64,000 nt of DNA from NCBI GenBank assembly GCA_026261815.1, contig JAMPIT010000575.1, positions 38,417,501 to 38,481,500 of the forward strand, in the 5' to 3' direction. Origin of the DNA: Monarcha castaneiventris obscurior. Taxonomy: Eukaryota; Chordata; Aves; Passeriformes; Monarchidae. The number at the start of each line of letters is the position of its first letter. Positions within the stretch are counted from its first letter, which is position 1. Shown here piece by piece: positions 34,747 to 49,700 of this stretch. The notes under the pieces are model-generated. The model saw only the letters and a program-made list of their open reading frames with translations, made no database searches and was not told the DNA's origin. Made by a program: the position numbers and the translations under genes.

Positions 34747-37700
34747 CATTTTTTTCCATTTCTTTTTTCATTCCCTATGTTAGGAACATGGGTGGCACAA
34801 TGCTCCAGTCAATGCCACACTGTCTGAAGAAACTGGGACTTTAGGCTTTCTGCTGAAAGCAAAGCTTTAGTCTTGCCCAGTGGGTGGTGAGATTAACTAT
34901 CAAAATCACATTGCTCTGACTTCCATTCACTGTTACAATGTGGTTTTCAACAGATTACACTGAAAATTGCCAGAGTGTATGCAAGAATTACCAGACTCAA
35001 GCATTCCTGTAAAGCAGACAAAAAATTTCAAACTACACAGAAATTTAAACAGGGAAGAACGGAAGAAAGTTTTCTAATGCAAAACAGAGGCAAGCAAAAG
35101 AATTTTCTTGCAACACTAACCCCAAAGTTGCTACTTGTGAGGGATGCATTTTCTATGTTGTTGTCATTGGCAAGATCACAGACACAGAAGTTGTTGACTG
35201 CTATAAGTCTGAGTCCATTAGATGTATCCGGATCTCTCTCTGGATTAATGCCACTACCAAAGACAAAACTTGCCAAGGCATGATAATGTGCCAACAGGAC
35301 AACAGCATGCACCAGTTCAGGAAGAGACCAATTATTTTCCCCAGTCTTGACAAGTTTCTGAAATGAGAATAAAAAAAAATGTAAATATAAAATTTCTTTT
35401 GGCCCTCAGCTTTTCTATAAAACACTACATATTTTAAAAAGAGATCAATTCTTTCTTCCAATAATACCATATTCCCCTTGCACACAAACTCTCACTGGAT
35501 AAAAAAAAGAGACACCTAATATATTACTTCTTTTCTTTTGGGCTATTTTAGCCAATGCTATTGCTAAAAAGAAAATCTTACTGGCTTTGTCACACAAGAG
35601 AATCGGCTTGCTTGGTGCACTAGTACTTCCCTGAACTTTTTAACTCAGGGTGATGAAGCCTAACCAGACACTTGCAGAGTTCTTGGCAGCTCTTTTTACC
35701 AGACATTTACTGGTATTCACAGGGCATGACTGAAGAGGTACCTGGATGTGCTCTTTCGTGATCAGCCAGGGCCGGTGTGCAAGAAGTTTGTTTATTTCGT
35801 TCAGATTTTTCAGTCTTTGGGGAATGTATTCTAAACCATTCAGCCACTCTGCAATCCCACCAGTCTTCAGAAACTCATCAACGTGCATATTTATTAGGTA
35901 GGAACACTGATGTCTGGCAGCAGCCTGGAATAATTAAACACAGAGTGAGCAGTGCAGCACATTAGTGTGTAATCTGATTTTGCTGCGGGTGGGAGACAGG
36001 TTAATAACACAAAACAAAAGTACAATGTCATTCCAAAGGGCCTTGTGCAAGTGCATTGCAATGCATTTCCATACAGTATGGAGGGTTCTCCAATAAAAAT
36101 ACATTTGATTACTCTGAATTGAAAAATATAATTTGGGTTGGAAGCAATCACTACAAGAGAACCCTCCACTCACAGGGCTGACTTTGAACTTGTTGCTTGG
36201 AGCCTTGTCCAGACAAGATCTTCACCCTTGGAGATCACAGAACCTTTCTTGGTTTCTGCTTTAATGTCTCAACATCCTCACAGTGAAAACTGTTTTCCTA
36301 GTGTCTACCTGGAATTTCTTGTGCCTCAAGTCCACTGCATCTCATCCTACTGCTGCACAGTGATGTGGGCATGTGAGAGGTGTATCACTGTGGGAAACAG
36401 GGAATGATGTAGGTTGCCAATTCTCCCTTCTCACTGAAAACTTTCCAGCTAGGCATGCTTTATTCTGATAAAAATCTACTACAAAAATTCAGCCTCTGTC
36501 AAAATACCACCCTAAATTCTCCTTTCTATATTCTTCCTTTTTTTCTTCCTTTTTTAAATACAGAAGTCAGGGCTGCAGGAGAAGATTCCCGGGCTGTTGG
36601 TACATACCATGATGGCAATGTAGTGCCTGTAGGGCAAAGGAAGGGGCCCATCCATGCGCAGCATATAGAACTGGCTGCGCAGGAAAGACTCCAGGTACTG
36701 AGTATGGATACTCATGACCTGTGTGATGTTGTCCAGGCGACCAGACGTAGAATATTCTTCCACAAGAAGATTAGTACGTTCATCCAAACCATTTGCTTGC
36801 ATAACCTTGGAAATAAGATGGAGAAATATTAACAGTGGGAGAGATTTTCTCTGGCTTTTGCCCTGGGGAGAAACACACTGTGATGTTAAGTGTACAGACT
36901 TAAAGACAATGATGGAGTTCTGGATATATATTTGCAAACATACACGCCTGCATGAATGCAAATACACACATACAGATCCTACTTGTATACTGAGAACTGA
37001 AGAACACTTTACACTGAGCCTCTGCTATTTTTTGTATGCTTCTACAAAACCCCAATCCATTATTATATAGATCTTCTCGAAACAGTGGAAGTCGCAGATG
37101 CTGAAAGTCAAACCTCTACAGAGATCTGGAAGCAAGTAAGAGCTAAATGGAAAGTAAATTCTTTATGGAAGACAACCTGTATAGACACACACCACCTGAG
37201 TGCTCAGCCCTAAAATCAATTTCAAAATTAATGGAGAGGAACTGGATTATGTAACCAAATTATAGAAACAGCCTGGCAATCTACCCCTTCTGTGCTTGTA
37301 TAATTGAAGAGGAGATCAAATGCTAATTTGTCCATAACATTCAGGTATTATTTAGAATAGGAATTTAATGCTTTCTTTAAACAAAAGCTGTTCTTTAATT
37401 ATTCCAACCAATCCAAACCTTGGGCACAAGATTAAATGAAACAGCAGAAGAGTAAGTAGCTCTTATATTGCAAGCCCTGACACAGTATGAGTGCTATTAC
37501 TCAGTGTTTATCACCAGGAACAGCCATTCTCAACATGTTCACCACTGAAGTTACAAGCACAAGACTAGAATACCCAGTATTTATTCTGACAACTGTGCAG
37601 TAATAAACCAGCCAGCTTACTATTGCAAACACCATGAAATGAGAACATATTTTAGCTGTTTTACTGCACATGAAGCTAGAAAGTGCCTAAAACCAAGAAG

Positions 37701-40700
37701 CACAGTGCTTTTGCTGAAATATTCTATTTAAAATATGTTTTCTTCTTTATGATGGGCTGATGAGTGGACTGTGCCTCCAATATTTTTCCATCGGATCATA
37801 GATAGAAGTTACATACAAAGAAACAAAAACAACATACTACATTTTCATTTCTCACCACTGTACTTTCCTGTTTTAATTTGTGGTCCCAGAAAGAAAGGGA
37901 AGAAGCAGTTACACAGGCAGCTCCATTGTTTTTACACATGTATCTTCACTATGGCAGCTTTTCTGTGTTTTATACCCAAAATGATGCCTTCTCAGTTTTC
38001 CTTAATAATGTTTTTACCATCAGAATTTTATTCACATGTTAGAGACCATTTTATCTTCCTGTATATACCTTGCTCCACTCCTAGGAGTCCCCCTTATTCT
38101 TCAGCAAGTGTATCTCCCACGTATTTAAGAGATTCTGGTCTCATTTAGTGGTTTCTTGGGGAAATCATATTTTTTGTGTCTCTGGTAAGGTTTCTAATCT
38201 TCTCCAGCTTGTCAGGAATTTTCCTTGTAACAGTGCAAGTTATAGCAAGAAATTCTGCTGACAGAATCAAAATATAATCCTGTAGGACTGCACTGTTGCT
38301 ATGTTAGGCATAACAATATGCCATATGATTATTTCTAAGATTTATCTCCATCCCTATGACTATCCTCCTCTTACTGTGCACGTACTTCCTCCTGATTTAC
38401 TACCATCCACAGACATTTTTTTAAAATTCTGCTTTTAAAGCCTTGTGGCATGTTAATAGGAACCTTTATAATTAAGGCATTATTTCTCTGCCCATATTCC
38501 TTCTATTACAACAATAAAGCAGCCTTTGACACCGGTAGTGTTATTATCAAGATCTGTGAGGCATTCAGTGTGCTACTATTCTGTCACTAAACCCTCTCTA
38601 CTCACTGTACTGTCTCATGACAAGGAATGAGGGAGAAAGGTAGTAGCTGTTGAACAAACACAGTCGGCATTTGCCATGGCAGGAATCTCAAGTCTGAAAT
38701 CCAACCATACCTTTCAACCATAAATTCTCGCAAGAGCCACAGCTACAGGCTAAGGAGTGAAGTCGTATTTGCAGGTTCTCTCAAACTGAAGGTCAGGCAC
38801 TGCTCTGAGAGCTATATAATCACACTGCTGCAACACTGGACCTCCCCTCAGGTCTGGCATTATGAGTAACGTGTTCCCACCCACCCGAGAACAGCAGAGC
38901 TGTCACTCATGGCTGCCTCTGGAAATGCTGGTGACAGAAAACATGTCAAACAGTACCACTTGTGTGAAAGGCTGCGGTGGCTCTTACCCACTGGAACCTG
39001 CTCCAGAGAAGCCACTGCTTTTGCTTTCAAGGGAGCTCATCCAGGTACCATGGAACAAGCAGGGTCACAGAACGGTCCTTCAGTGTCATTATTTTCAAAG
39101 CCATCACCCAGCCCAGCTAACTGCAAACTTACTTCGTTCTCTGGTATAAAGGCACTTGGTCCTCTTGTCAGTGGTGGGGAGACTTGTACTCTCTTTTCCT
39201 GCAAAACAGTCACATAGCTCAGTCAGTGTCAGGAATTACACATTCACCTCACAAGATGAGATCTTCAAGGTCTGGATTCAGTTCTCAAAGCCACCTGGGT
39301 GTCCACTGAGGAGGTATGGCACCATCCCACATTACATCAGCTTTGCATCCCCTGCACTTTGCACGAAGGAATGGCAGCAATTTTGGCAAGGAACAGCACC
39401 AATTTTGGGCAGCGGTAAGGCAGAAACAAATCCCAAAAATCTAATCCCAGTTGGTTTACAGTTTGAAGATACACAGACAATAGCAACAAAACATCTGGCA
39501 TGATGCTAAAATTAGCCATTCTACTGGACAGAATGGAAGTTTGAAAACAGAGGGGGGGAAAAAAAACACACTCAGGAAACTATAAGCAAGATGCTGTTTT
39601 TTTCAATATTACCATCTGATGAGATCTTTAGTGTTGTGAAGTGCATAAGCACTGTGTGCCAAATATTGGCATGAAAAGCACAGTCCAAGCAAACCAGCAA
39701 GGCCCAGTTACAGAAACCTGTATTTTCTAGAAACCTGATGAAAAGGCCACCTTGCTCACTGCTGAGCCTGGAGCACACTGCATGCAGCACAAGCCTTGGT
39801 GTGCAAACCCCAGCCACAAGGCAGGAGGATATATTTAGTACAGAACAAGCTGATAGCGTAACAAGAGCCAGAGGACTTTTTTGATTTATTAGGGATAAGA
39901 AACTGGATTAAGACAAACTGTGCTGCCAGCCAGAGGAGTAAAGGGGACCTGGGGAGGCTGCCTGCTCCCCAGACTCATCAGGGGCAGGACCAACACTGTC
40001 CACATGATTCCTGACCAATGTTGGTCCAACTCTCCTGGAGCTTTCTTCCTCTCGATGGGTCATTTATTTCAGTGACTAGCTCCTCAGATTGTTAAAGTTT
40101 TCCTAATGTCTAACCTGAATTTCCTTTGCAATAATTTCAATCAGTTGCTTCTTGTCTTTTGCTCTTGTCCTCTTTTTGATTATTTTCCACCTATCTGGCT
40201 GGCTGCACACTTGTCTCAAGTCCCTAATTGCAACCACAGTGTTGGTGACTCTTAATATGTTATCCATAAACAGCAGTATTGGATTTGCATACTAAGTACT
40301 TCATGCCCCTAACATAAAAGTCTGAAGTTTTCCATAACAAATGACCCTTAAATACCTCTACCAGGGGGGCTTTAAGCTTAACTGCCATGTGCACAAACAG
40401 CAGTGCCAGTCCCATACTGAGTGTGCCACTGATTTCCACACAGGAAAATTAAGCCACTGGAGCTGAGTAACTATTGTCCTGATCCTTAAAAACATCCTGT
40501 CCTTTATAAATTAGATTAAGAAATAACATGCAAAAATCAGCAGTGATTATTCAGGGAAGATGTTCCAAAGCAAACTCTCGCAGGACAATTGAATTTCTGA
40601 CTTTGGAACAATTAGCTGCTAAAAGATGCAGAAATAAGCTGGATCAACCACATGAAGCCCAGCAGCCAGGAGACAACTTACTGCATCTGCTGCCTACTGT

Positions 40701-43700
40701 CACAGCCCCAAAAATCCTGTAAAATACTTCTCATGTATAAAAAATACTCAATCTAAAGTAAGAAGAAATGGTGTAGACTCCTGGTATCTGCACATGCAAC
40801 CCCTTCCTCACGGAGTTACACAAGGCACAGGAAGACATCTTCCGCCTTCAAATACACAGTCTTGCCAGCAGCCAGTCATTTCTGCCAACATTGAAAAAAA
40901 GAAATGCTTTCCAAGATTGGATCCAAACTTGGATTTTACTTGTTTTATGAAGGTTATCTGGAAATTAAAGTTTAAAACCTTTATTTCACACTGAACAATC
41001 TGGAGGAAGCACCTTGTGTGAGTGACACAACTTGGATACCCGTACACTATCAGCTCTGGCTGAAGCACAGGTCTAAACCAGAGCTGAACCTTCTCCATCC
41101 TGCTCTCTGATCTGTACCTTCTTCAGGCTCTGCAAAGCTGGTCTGTGAGGCCAGACCATGGCAAAAAAATCCCTATGTTTCTTCTAGCAGGATCTGGGCT
41201 CCATTCCACTGTTTTCCCATTCGGCGTGACTGCTATTACTCCTTTGAGCCTGCAGATAAGCTACTGCTGAGGAAAGGAGGAAATGGTACTTGGGTGGATG
41301 AATATAGGCAAGTATCAACAGTTAATTCCTGTGAATGATGACAGAAAGCCCAGCAGATAGTCAGACATGAAAAATGTGTGTTAAATCTACTACCAAAAGA
41401 ACAAAATCCAGCTCTTTTTGGGCGGAGGCAGTTACAAAAAAACCCCAAGCCTGGGGAAAAAAAATACAAACAACCAAAATAAGAACAAAACCCCAAAGGC
41501 CTGAACATGATCATTCAAGTTGATGAGTCTTATCACTGCACACTTCCAGGGAGCTGGGTTTTTTTGATATTAGAAGTGTATACTCTTCCCTTCCATCAAC
41601 AAGAAAGATTATTTTGCCTTCCTGCCAAAGCTTTTACTTTATTTAAACTGGTTAAAACAAGCTTGTGAGGAGAAAAGGAGCAAATATCATCTGGTTGCAC
41701 AAGTTCTCAGGATGCTATTAATAAAAACATGTGAAGTTTACAAGCACTGAAAAAGATAATGTTGGCTTTGTTGAGCTGTAGATAAGAACCACTGCTTCTG
41801 GGCATGCTTTATCTATAAGAGTGATTTAAGGTCTACCCAGGAACCCAAATATAAAAAGCAGTATATGGGAATTAGAAAGTAACAGTGCAGATATATGGTC
41901 CTTTATGGTGAAAGGTCTTGCAAAGCTTCTTGTTTTCCAAGAAAGCCATTTTGTTTTACTGTCCAAGTAGTCTTTGTAGGTTACATTAACTATCACTAAG
42001 TCAGCCAGGATCCCAAGTATCTCATTTGAAATTGGTTTCTTATGCTATAAGGCTGAAGCAAGAAACAGGTTGCTCAGCAACTAAAATGCTGTACACACAT
42101 CTACCAGTCATTTTCTGCTTCACGATCCTCCAGAACACACTGCTGGAGTCAGAACAATTTCCATTTACATTACGACTAGCACCTTTTTGTGGGCTGTTTC
42201 CTCAGAAGGAGGCTTCAAAGCAGAAAAAGGTGTGCCTGAGCATGTTCCTAAGAGAGGGGCTGCTGCAAGCCAGAGCCTCAGAGCAGGTTTAGCAGCAGCA
42301 CACTGCAGTGTCAGACAGCAGAACTAGAGCTCTGCAGAGCACGGGAGAGCTGACACAGGAATCCATGAAAAATCCTACCTAAGCTCTACCTGTGACTTCT
42401 TCCTGTCCTTAAACTGCACTTTGCAATGGTGTCAGGAGCTTCATCAGGAATTTGAATGGTGGCAAAGCACGAGCATTTCCCCTTTGCCCAGCTATAAATT
42501 GTGAGAAATACCTGTGTCCTTGGGCGAGCTCTGCACAAACCCACAGACACAAACTGGCCACTTGCCATCTCACGGGTTTATTTTCACTTGTGGCAGTGAC
42601 TGCACACCCTTCCTTCCAGAGCCAAGATGGGCACTGGGACGTGGCACCTGCATCTCAAATAGCTGACAGGCTGCAGTGGCAGAGCAAGGAATGCCAGAGC
42701 CACTGGGGTTGGTGATGCAGCCATGAAGGCCAGGTGGGAGCAAGCATGAGCCCAGCTGGCACTGGGATAGCACAGCAGCTTTCCTCCCAAAGCCTAAAGC
42801 AAAAGAAGAAATAACCTTTCTTCCTCTTCCCCACCACATGAATCACCGTGTCCTCAGGCCTTAAAGAAATGGCTATTTTTAGCAAGCTGTAAAAGCAGGC
42901 TGGTTTGTTTGAGAATGGAAGTGCTAGCTGGTGGGGCTGATCGAACAGCTGCTTTAGGAGGTACTTCTGAATATCTGTGTATTCAGAAACACAGCCAAGA
43001 AGCAAGTGGCTGCACTGCTACGGGTGCACGGGGGCTTCTTACACACATGGCACATAAAATCTAATTCATCCCGCACTTGACATCAAGGTGGTCATGCTTC
43101 AGTGGGGTGGTGGGGGGCAAATTACAGGAAAGAAACATTCAAGAGGGAATTTTGTGAGCCATGGCAACACTGCTGCTTGTGTCCCTGCAAACTCCCAGAG
43201 CAGTGCAAGCCTCCAGGAAACACTCATGAAGGGGCTCAGAGCCTCCACTCTCACAATACCTGCCACCACTGTCAAGACATCAGGATAATAAACATACTAG
43301 ATCAAATATGAATCCTAAGGGCATCCCAAAATTAGCTTCTCCTGAGGAACAAACTCTTTTTCCTAAACGGGAGGAAATGTTTTTTGGGGGGAAGGTAATG
43401 AGTGTATACTTATTATCTATTACACCTTTTCTTATATTATAATCTACAAGCAATTTGGCTCCCATCTAGCATTTAGAAGGATCTTTGTTAATTACATTCA
43501 GTGGTCTATCTCTTTTAAACACACATTATCATCTGCAGCAATAATCTGAGTCAAGTCTGTCACTGGGTGGGAGTGGAGAACTGGATTCCCTATCTGGATT
43601 TAAACCAAAGGAATTGGTTTTTTTCCCAGTCTCAGCTTTATCTTACAGTTCTTCAAACTCAAAAGACACCAGTTCAATCTCACAGACTTAATGCTATGGA

Positions 43701-46700
43701 GCCCACATTTCATTTTCAGCTGACAGACACAAATGCCTTGAATTTTAATTCAAATTAAAAGCAGCATATTTGCTGCTGCTGCTGCTGCTGGCTGGTTAAA
43801 ACCCTACCTACAAACTGGTTTCTCCTACTCCCACCGTTGCTTACTGAACACATTTTCACTTTTGGTTCTTGGATCCTGGAACAAGGTCTACCTCCACTGG
43901 CTCTAATCACAGTCAAATGCTCTGAGTTTCAGCAAATTGTAACACAATTTTAGTCATACAGTCATACTGGACCATCTGCTTATTCCATCCTCACTGAAAA
44001 CAGAGGAAAGCATTAAAAAATAAGGTTATCTGAACACTGGTTGCATCTTAGCATCTACTTTTATTCAAACTCTTCCTTAGGATGCAGGAGGGATTTTGTT
44101 TATTTCTGTGCATGCCAAATTGCATTTTCATTTAGCCACCCAACTTCAGCAGAGGAAGAGCAGTTTAGAAATGTGGCAGAAGTTTAGGATGGATCCAACT
44201 CATTTTAGGTGATAACTTAATTATTTGTTGTAAATTTGAAGAGGATTAATACAAGAGTTAAAGCTATACATATTCTTGCTGACTAAAATGAAAACTCAAT
44301 AGTTACAGTTTACCTTTGTCTTCACATGTCAGTACTCCTGGGAGACTCTGACAAGAACAAAGAAGTATATTCAGCAAAGCTGTGAAATTTTGACATTTAT
44401 TGACAACCATTTATTGATCATCACTTTTTAAAGAAAAAAATCTGTTTATGACATCTATTGTAATAAAATTGGGAGCTTTATAGCTTCAGAACATATCTCC
44501 AATTAATCTCACAAGAAATTCGCACCGCAACTTCAAAAGTTTAGACACACATTTGAAGGGCAAACCTTGGTGTCCTGTTATTCAAAACAATATCTGTAGA
44601 AAAACCAGAAGGCAAAAACGTGAAGAGCAATGATTTGAATGATGCACAACACTTTATTTGCTGACAGTGCAGAACTCCTCCTTACGGCTGACCCATTCCT
44701 ATAATTAAACCCAGGATATAACTCCAGAAGCAATAAAAGAAATGTTCAGAACAAACAGTGTCAAAATGTTAGGAGTTCACAAAGCAAAAGTCCTAGCCTA
44801 CGGTCATTTGTTAGGGGTATTTCAAGTGATTTTGCAACAGTTTCTTCCTCTTAACAGACTGTCCAACTCCAAAAATGCAAACTAAGCCATAAAGATGAAA
44901 ATTAGCAGAGGAAGTCAAACAGCAGGAAATCTTTTTTTTTTAATGGAACAGCATTTCAAAATACTTAAACCAGTAACTTTTAACATTAAGAATTTGGCAT
45001 CTTTGTGCCTCCCAGCTGATGAAGTGGTGCAAAGAGCTGGGAAGAGAGCCAATGTAGTACAATTGATGGAGAGCTTTTGCTCTAGTAACAGGTTACAGCC
45101 CTTTTGGATTTCACACAATAAAAGGAAGCCTATCCCAAGTTCCCATCCCTCCACCAGTTATTAAGAACACAATCCACACTAATTAGAAAGCAAAGGTCAG
45201 CAATTTCTACCCAGCCCAAGATGGATGGTCAGGCAGCAGAAGTCCCACAATGGTTCCTTGATCTTTGAAAGACATCCTGTACCCTTGGCCTATGGGAGAA
45301 AAACTCAGCAGTGAACATGAAGTTCCTGACAGGGAAGCCTATCACCTTTTCCATACAGCAAACCTATGTCTGCATCCTTACTACTCCTACTGTTGTATCT
45401 CTCTCCTTCTCCTGGAGATCATTCCTATGAACCAAAACCAACCTTCAACTGCAACTGGGAGCAGACAGACAAGGACTGCAAGTCAAACATCAGAGTAACA
45501 AGTACGCTGAAAAATACTTCTTTATGTGAGAAACCTGAACTGTATTTCACAATTTGTTTTGGTCAGAATAGACCTAAATGTATCAAGTTAAAGACACACC
45601 TGTAACTTAATATTGACTGAAGTTCAGAGTACATCTAGCTGGGTAAGCAAGACTGAGGCTCCTGGCTAGAACCTTCACAAGAAAATCTGCTCAAATAATG
45701 CTGCCAAGTTAAACCTAAACATTGATTATTAACACATGAAAAGGATGAGAGACAAACAGCTACTTTTTCTACTTCATCGTTGCTTGAGAATCACTTCCAT
45801 TCAAAGCTCAAAATCTTATTCATGCCCCAAGCGTTCTCAGATACCAAGGATGAAACTCAACTGACCAAACACAGACACCCAAATCAGAGTTAGCCAGCTG
45901 CATGCTGGTTAAAACAAAAAAAGAAAGGGGATGTCTAACTCAGGATGAGATCAACTGTGTCATGGAAAAGCCTGAATTTCCACCGTACCCTAACAGGACT
46001 TCATGGCTAACCAGGTACTGGTCTGAAATACAGCAAGACACGTGTCACTAGCAGACAACAAATGGTCCTCTGGTCTACTTCAGCCTTCCAATAAGCCCTC
46101 AAAAAAACCAAACAAAAAAAGTCAAAACCAAAATTATGGGGAGAATAGAAAAAAAGAGAAACAGCACTTCTCATTCATCCATGGAGAACTTCACGTCCTT
46201 CCCTCCCTGCACACCCAACAGTTAACAGTGGAGTTTGTGTGCTCCCCAAGAACTGCCCTCAGGACAGAAGACCTTGTGAGTGAATGTCTTGATGACTCAA
46301 TATACTACAAGCATGGCAGAAGAGCATTTTCTATGTTTCAACAGCACCAGATATTAAGAGCAAAAGTTAGAAAACTTCAGTGGTTTTAGCTGGGACTTGT
46401 TTTATCTATACCTTGGCTCCCTTCCACCTTCGGGTTTAGTCCACATCTAACATACCGAGACAGACCAGTATTATCTAGTTTGGAGAACATAGCCTTTAGC
46501 CATTAAGTTGGCAAACGTGCACTGAGTTAATCTGCCTCCTCATCAGCCAGGACAGGAGTGCTGCATGTTCAGGGAGACTCTCTGAAGCAGCACAGCATAT
46601 CCTTTAATCCGCTGCCTCCATGCAGAGGGCTGCCTTGTCCTGCCTGAGCACAGCCCAGCTAACCAAGCCTGGTTTCGCTCTGCCAGAAGGGCTCCATGTG

Positions 46701-49700
46701 CTCAGGAGGCTGCAGGCTCAGTGAGGGCAAGGGCAGCGAGCACGGTCACACGTGTGGCCTCCATCCTCCTACAGAGAGATCCTATCGAATTCCCCACTCG
46801 ATCCATGCAGCACAACACTGCCACCAGGTACAACAAACGTTGGCTGCAAAGTGCAGATAGAACAGCAGCTGCTTTGACAGGCCTGAATTAATACCTAAAT
46901 TAACAACTGACAGCACAGCCTCTTTACAATGCAGTAACTGAATAGTTAAATACTTCAATTCATAAACACACACACATTTGATTTATTGGGCATACTGCCA
47001 ATGGGAGATTAAAAAACAAAAAGAGAGAAAGACCCCCTGGGGTTATGCAAATCCATCATGTATCTCTGGCAGAACTGTCTCCCAAGAATGCTCTACCGAA
47101 TTTTTAATACAAGTATTGTCTAAAAAGACATCCCTTGTAAGCAAGCAAAATAGAACGGTATTCATCCATACTGTAAATGCATAATGGCATCCTCTTACTG
47201 TTAAGAAAGTGGCCCATGGTATGGTGGTTTTTTGTTGCTTGGTTTTGGTTTTTTGAAATATTTCAAAGATGCTAAATGATTGAAACACTAGATTAATAAA
47301 AGGGTAGTACACTACACAACACTGACAATTTTTTAAAGAAAGCCTTGAAAGGACTCCACTGCAATTCATGCTAGAAAATCCTCACGTGCTACAGTGTTTC
47401 AGCAGAGACCATCATCAGCAAGGGTTTATACAAAAGAAGAAGCATTTAATAGCACATTACTATAAAAACAGCCTGGGTGAATTTTTAACTAGGGACTGTC
47501 ATCAAGGCTGCATTCTCTAATCTCTCCTCCTTGTTACTGGCATTGTGTTTATTATGACAGAGCACAGAGAGAGAGACATTTTAGGCACAGTGGGCCCTAA
47601 AACATTAAGATTTGGATTTTGACCAAGGTAAGACTCTTAAAGTCATGCCTACACTGCAGTTGCTATCACGACTGCTGCTCTTCTACAAGTCAGCTTTAAA
47701 GGAGTCCTTGGCTTCACTGGTTTGAAGGAGTCCTTGGTTAACAGTTCCTAAGTCAGGCAGGCACATGAAGCTCCGCTGCACAACTGGCTGGAGAAACCAG
47801 ACAAATGTTAAGTCAGCCACTGCTGAGTTTCCAGTTGAAAAGATGAAGCTTGACAGCTCGGAGCGAACAGTATCATAAAGAAATCTGCTCACAGCAAGTA
47901 TGGAGTCCTACCTTTGCACTTTAATGGAAAAAATAATAACAATATCCTCTTCAGATTAGCATCTCAGTCCCCCACAGCTGCAGGGGAGGAAGCTGGGCTC
48001 TGACCTCTGCACCAGCTCACTAAAATAGTTTCCTTCCCAGCTTCAACTTACCTGCATGATAGACTATCAAAAGCAACAAGGTCTCCTGCACTGGTCTCCT
48101 GGCCACACAAAGTATTCTGCTGCCCGAGGTGTTAGTCAAGCAAGGTTCGTGACTAATGTCCAACACTACCTGTTTACAGGCTACCAAACAGTGAAAAATC
48201 TTCACAAGCTAAGCGTGGTGTAAATCCACCACAGAGTTTAACTCAAGAAGGCAAAGGTTGAGGACCTTTTCAATGTGAAAACCTGTTTGACCTGTAACTG
48301 AGATTTTAGATCATACAGCCCAGCTTCTCAGGCATTCCCACTACTTTTCACCCGGCAATGTCACTGTACAGCTTACTCTTCTTGTAGCTGCTCTTTTAAA
48401 ATTCAGTAGGAGATGCACCCTGCCTGCTCCCCTGATCAGCCACTGAACCAGGACATAAAAGTGGGAAGTCTGAATTTTATTAGAAGAGCAGCAAACCCAC
48501 TGCAGAGGCACATTTCACTACCTGGAGTGTATCACAGGTGCCTCTTTGTTGCATTTCAGGGAATAGGTACGTTAGCAGAAGCCCCACACTCCAGAAATAA
48601 ACTTAGCATGTGTCCCTGCTGACACTCCTTCTGGGTAAGTCTGTGTCCTTGTAGTGTCTTCAGCTCGATAAAAACTTCTACAACACTATCTATTTGCTCA
48701 GTAGTAAATGCTGCTGCAGACATATGCTCCTAAGCACCTTTCACTTACCAAGTACTACATAAAACCAAATTCTATTCAGAGACATAAGAAAGTCAAGCAC
48801 ACGACACAAGAATGGGCTTTCAAACTGCTTTTCCCACACATTTTATGTACCAAATGATCATAGCAGTTATTTTGAACTGTGTGCAGGAACTATCTTAAGT
48901 GTCATGGAAGTAACTTGCTCAAGTTCAGAAAACAAAATCCTCTCACGCTGATTAAAGGGGGAAATGTGCTCTGCTCAATACTGGAGCTGTCCCAGCCAGT
49001 TTTCTGCCATCTTTTTCAAACAGGATTGTGAAACACAGTAGCTTGAGTCCTGGAAACAGCAACTCTGAACTGCTGAGATAGCAGTCACAAGCATGTCAAA
49101 TAATTTTAATTGATTGCCTCCTTGCTGTCCATGCATAGCGTGCTTTTACCACCTCCAATAAAAAGATTTTGAACCAAACAGCAGGTGACAAGCTCAGGCA
49201 GAGGTACTTAGCTTTTCCACAATGTGCAGCTAAGCTGTGGAAATCCTTGCTGTAAGATGCCACAGACAAAAAGCCAGTAGGTGTTTAAAAGTGAAGTGTT
49301 TGAGTTCATGGAAGAGAAATGCAAGAATGGTTATTAAATATGGAGAATTCACCTCCAGCTCAGGAAGTTTTCAAATGGCAAATACTTGGAGCCTGGGAGA
49401 CAGTGTTGTGGGAGAGCATAACAAACTGCTCCATTTTGTGTCTTCTTTCTTCAGTATCTTCCCTTGGCCACTGTCAGATGACTGGAGTCTGAGTTTCAAT
49501 CCGACCCACTGTCTCTGTCCTAATGCAGTCATAGATCTGCAACAGACTGGTTCAAGAATACCACTTATTCCGTGAGTCCTATTTGAAAATGGAATCTATT
49601 TTCTAATGGAGATAGGAATTGGTATCCCCCAAGCAAGGAGGCATTTTAGCTAAACTGGACCATTACAGAAACAAGCACTGTGCTAATCCAGTGTGGATGA

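Larger units (their letters stand above)
33485..35120 (-). other. SESN3 intron 5
   Basis: This 1.6-kb intron has donor GTTAGT. It holds the large trinucleotide repeat at 34,629-34,744 and a tandem pair of TTAATTAA-containing 22-mers at 34,454-34,504. No coding segment was seen. Confidence 0.88.

Noticed and set aside
34493..34844. Frames with poly-Ser, poly-Ile or poly-Leu tracts
   Set aside because: They are translations of the ATT/ACT microsatellite in SESN3 intron 5.
47695..47740. Repeated AGGAGTCCTTGG in SESN3 intron 1
   Set aside because: Only two short copies; a small local duplication with no wider structure.
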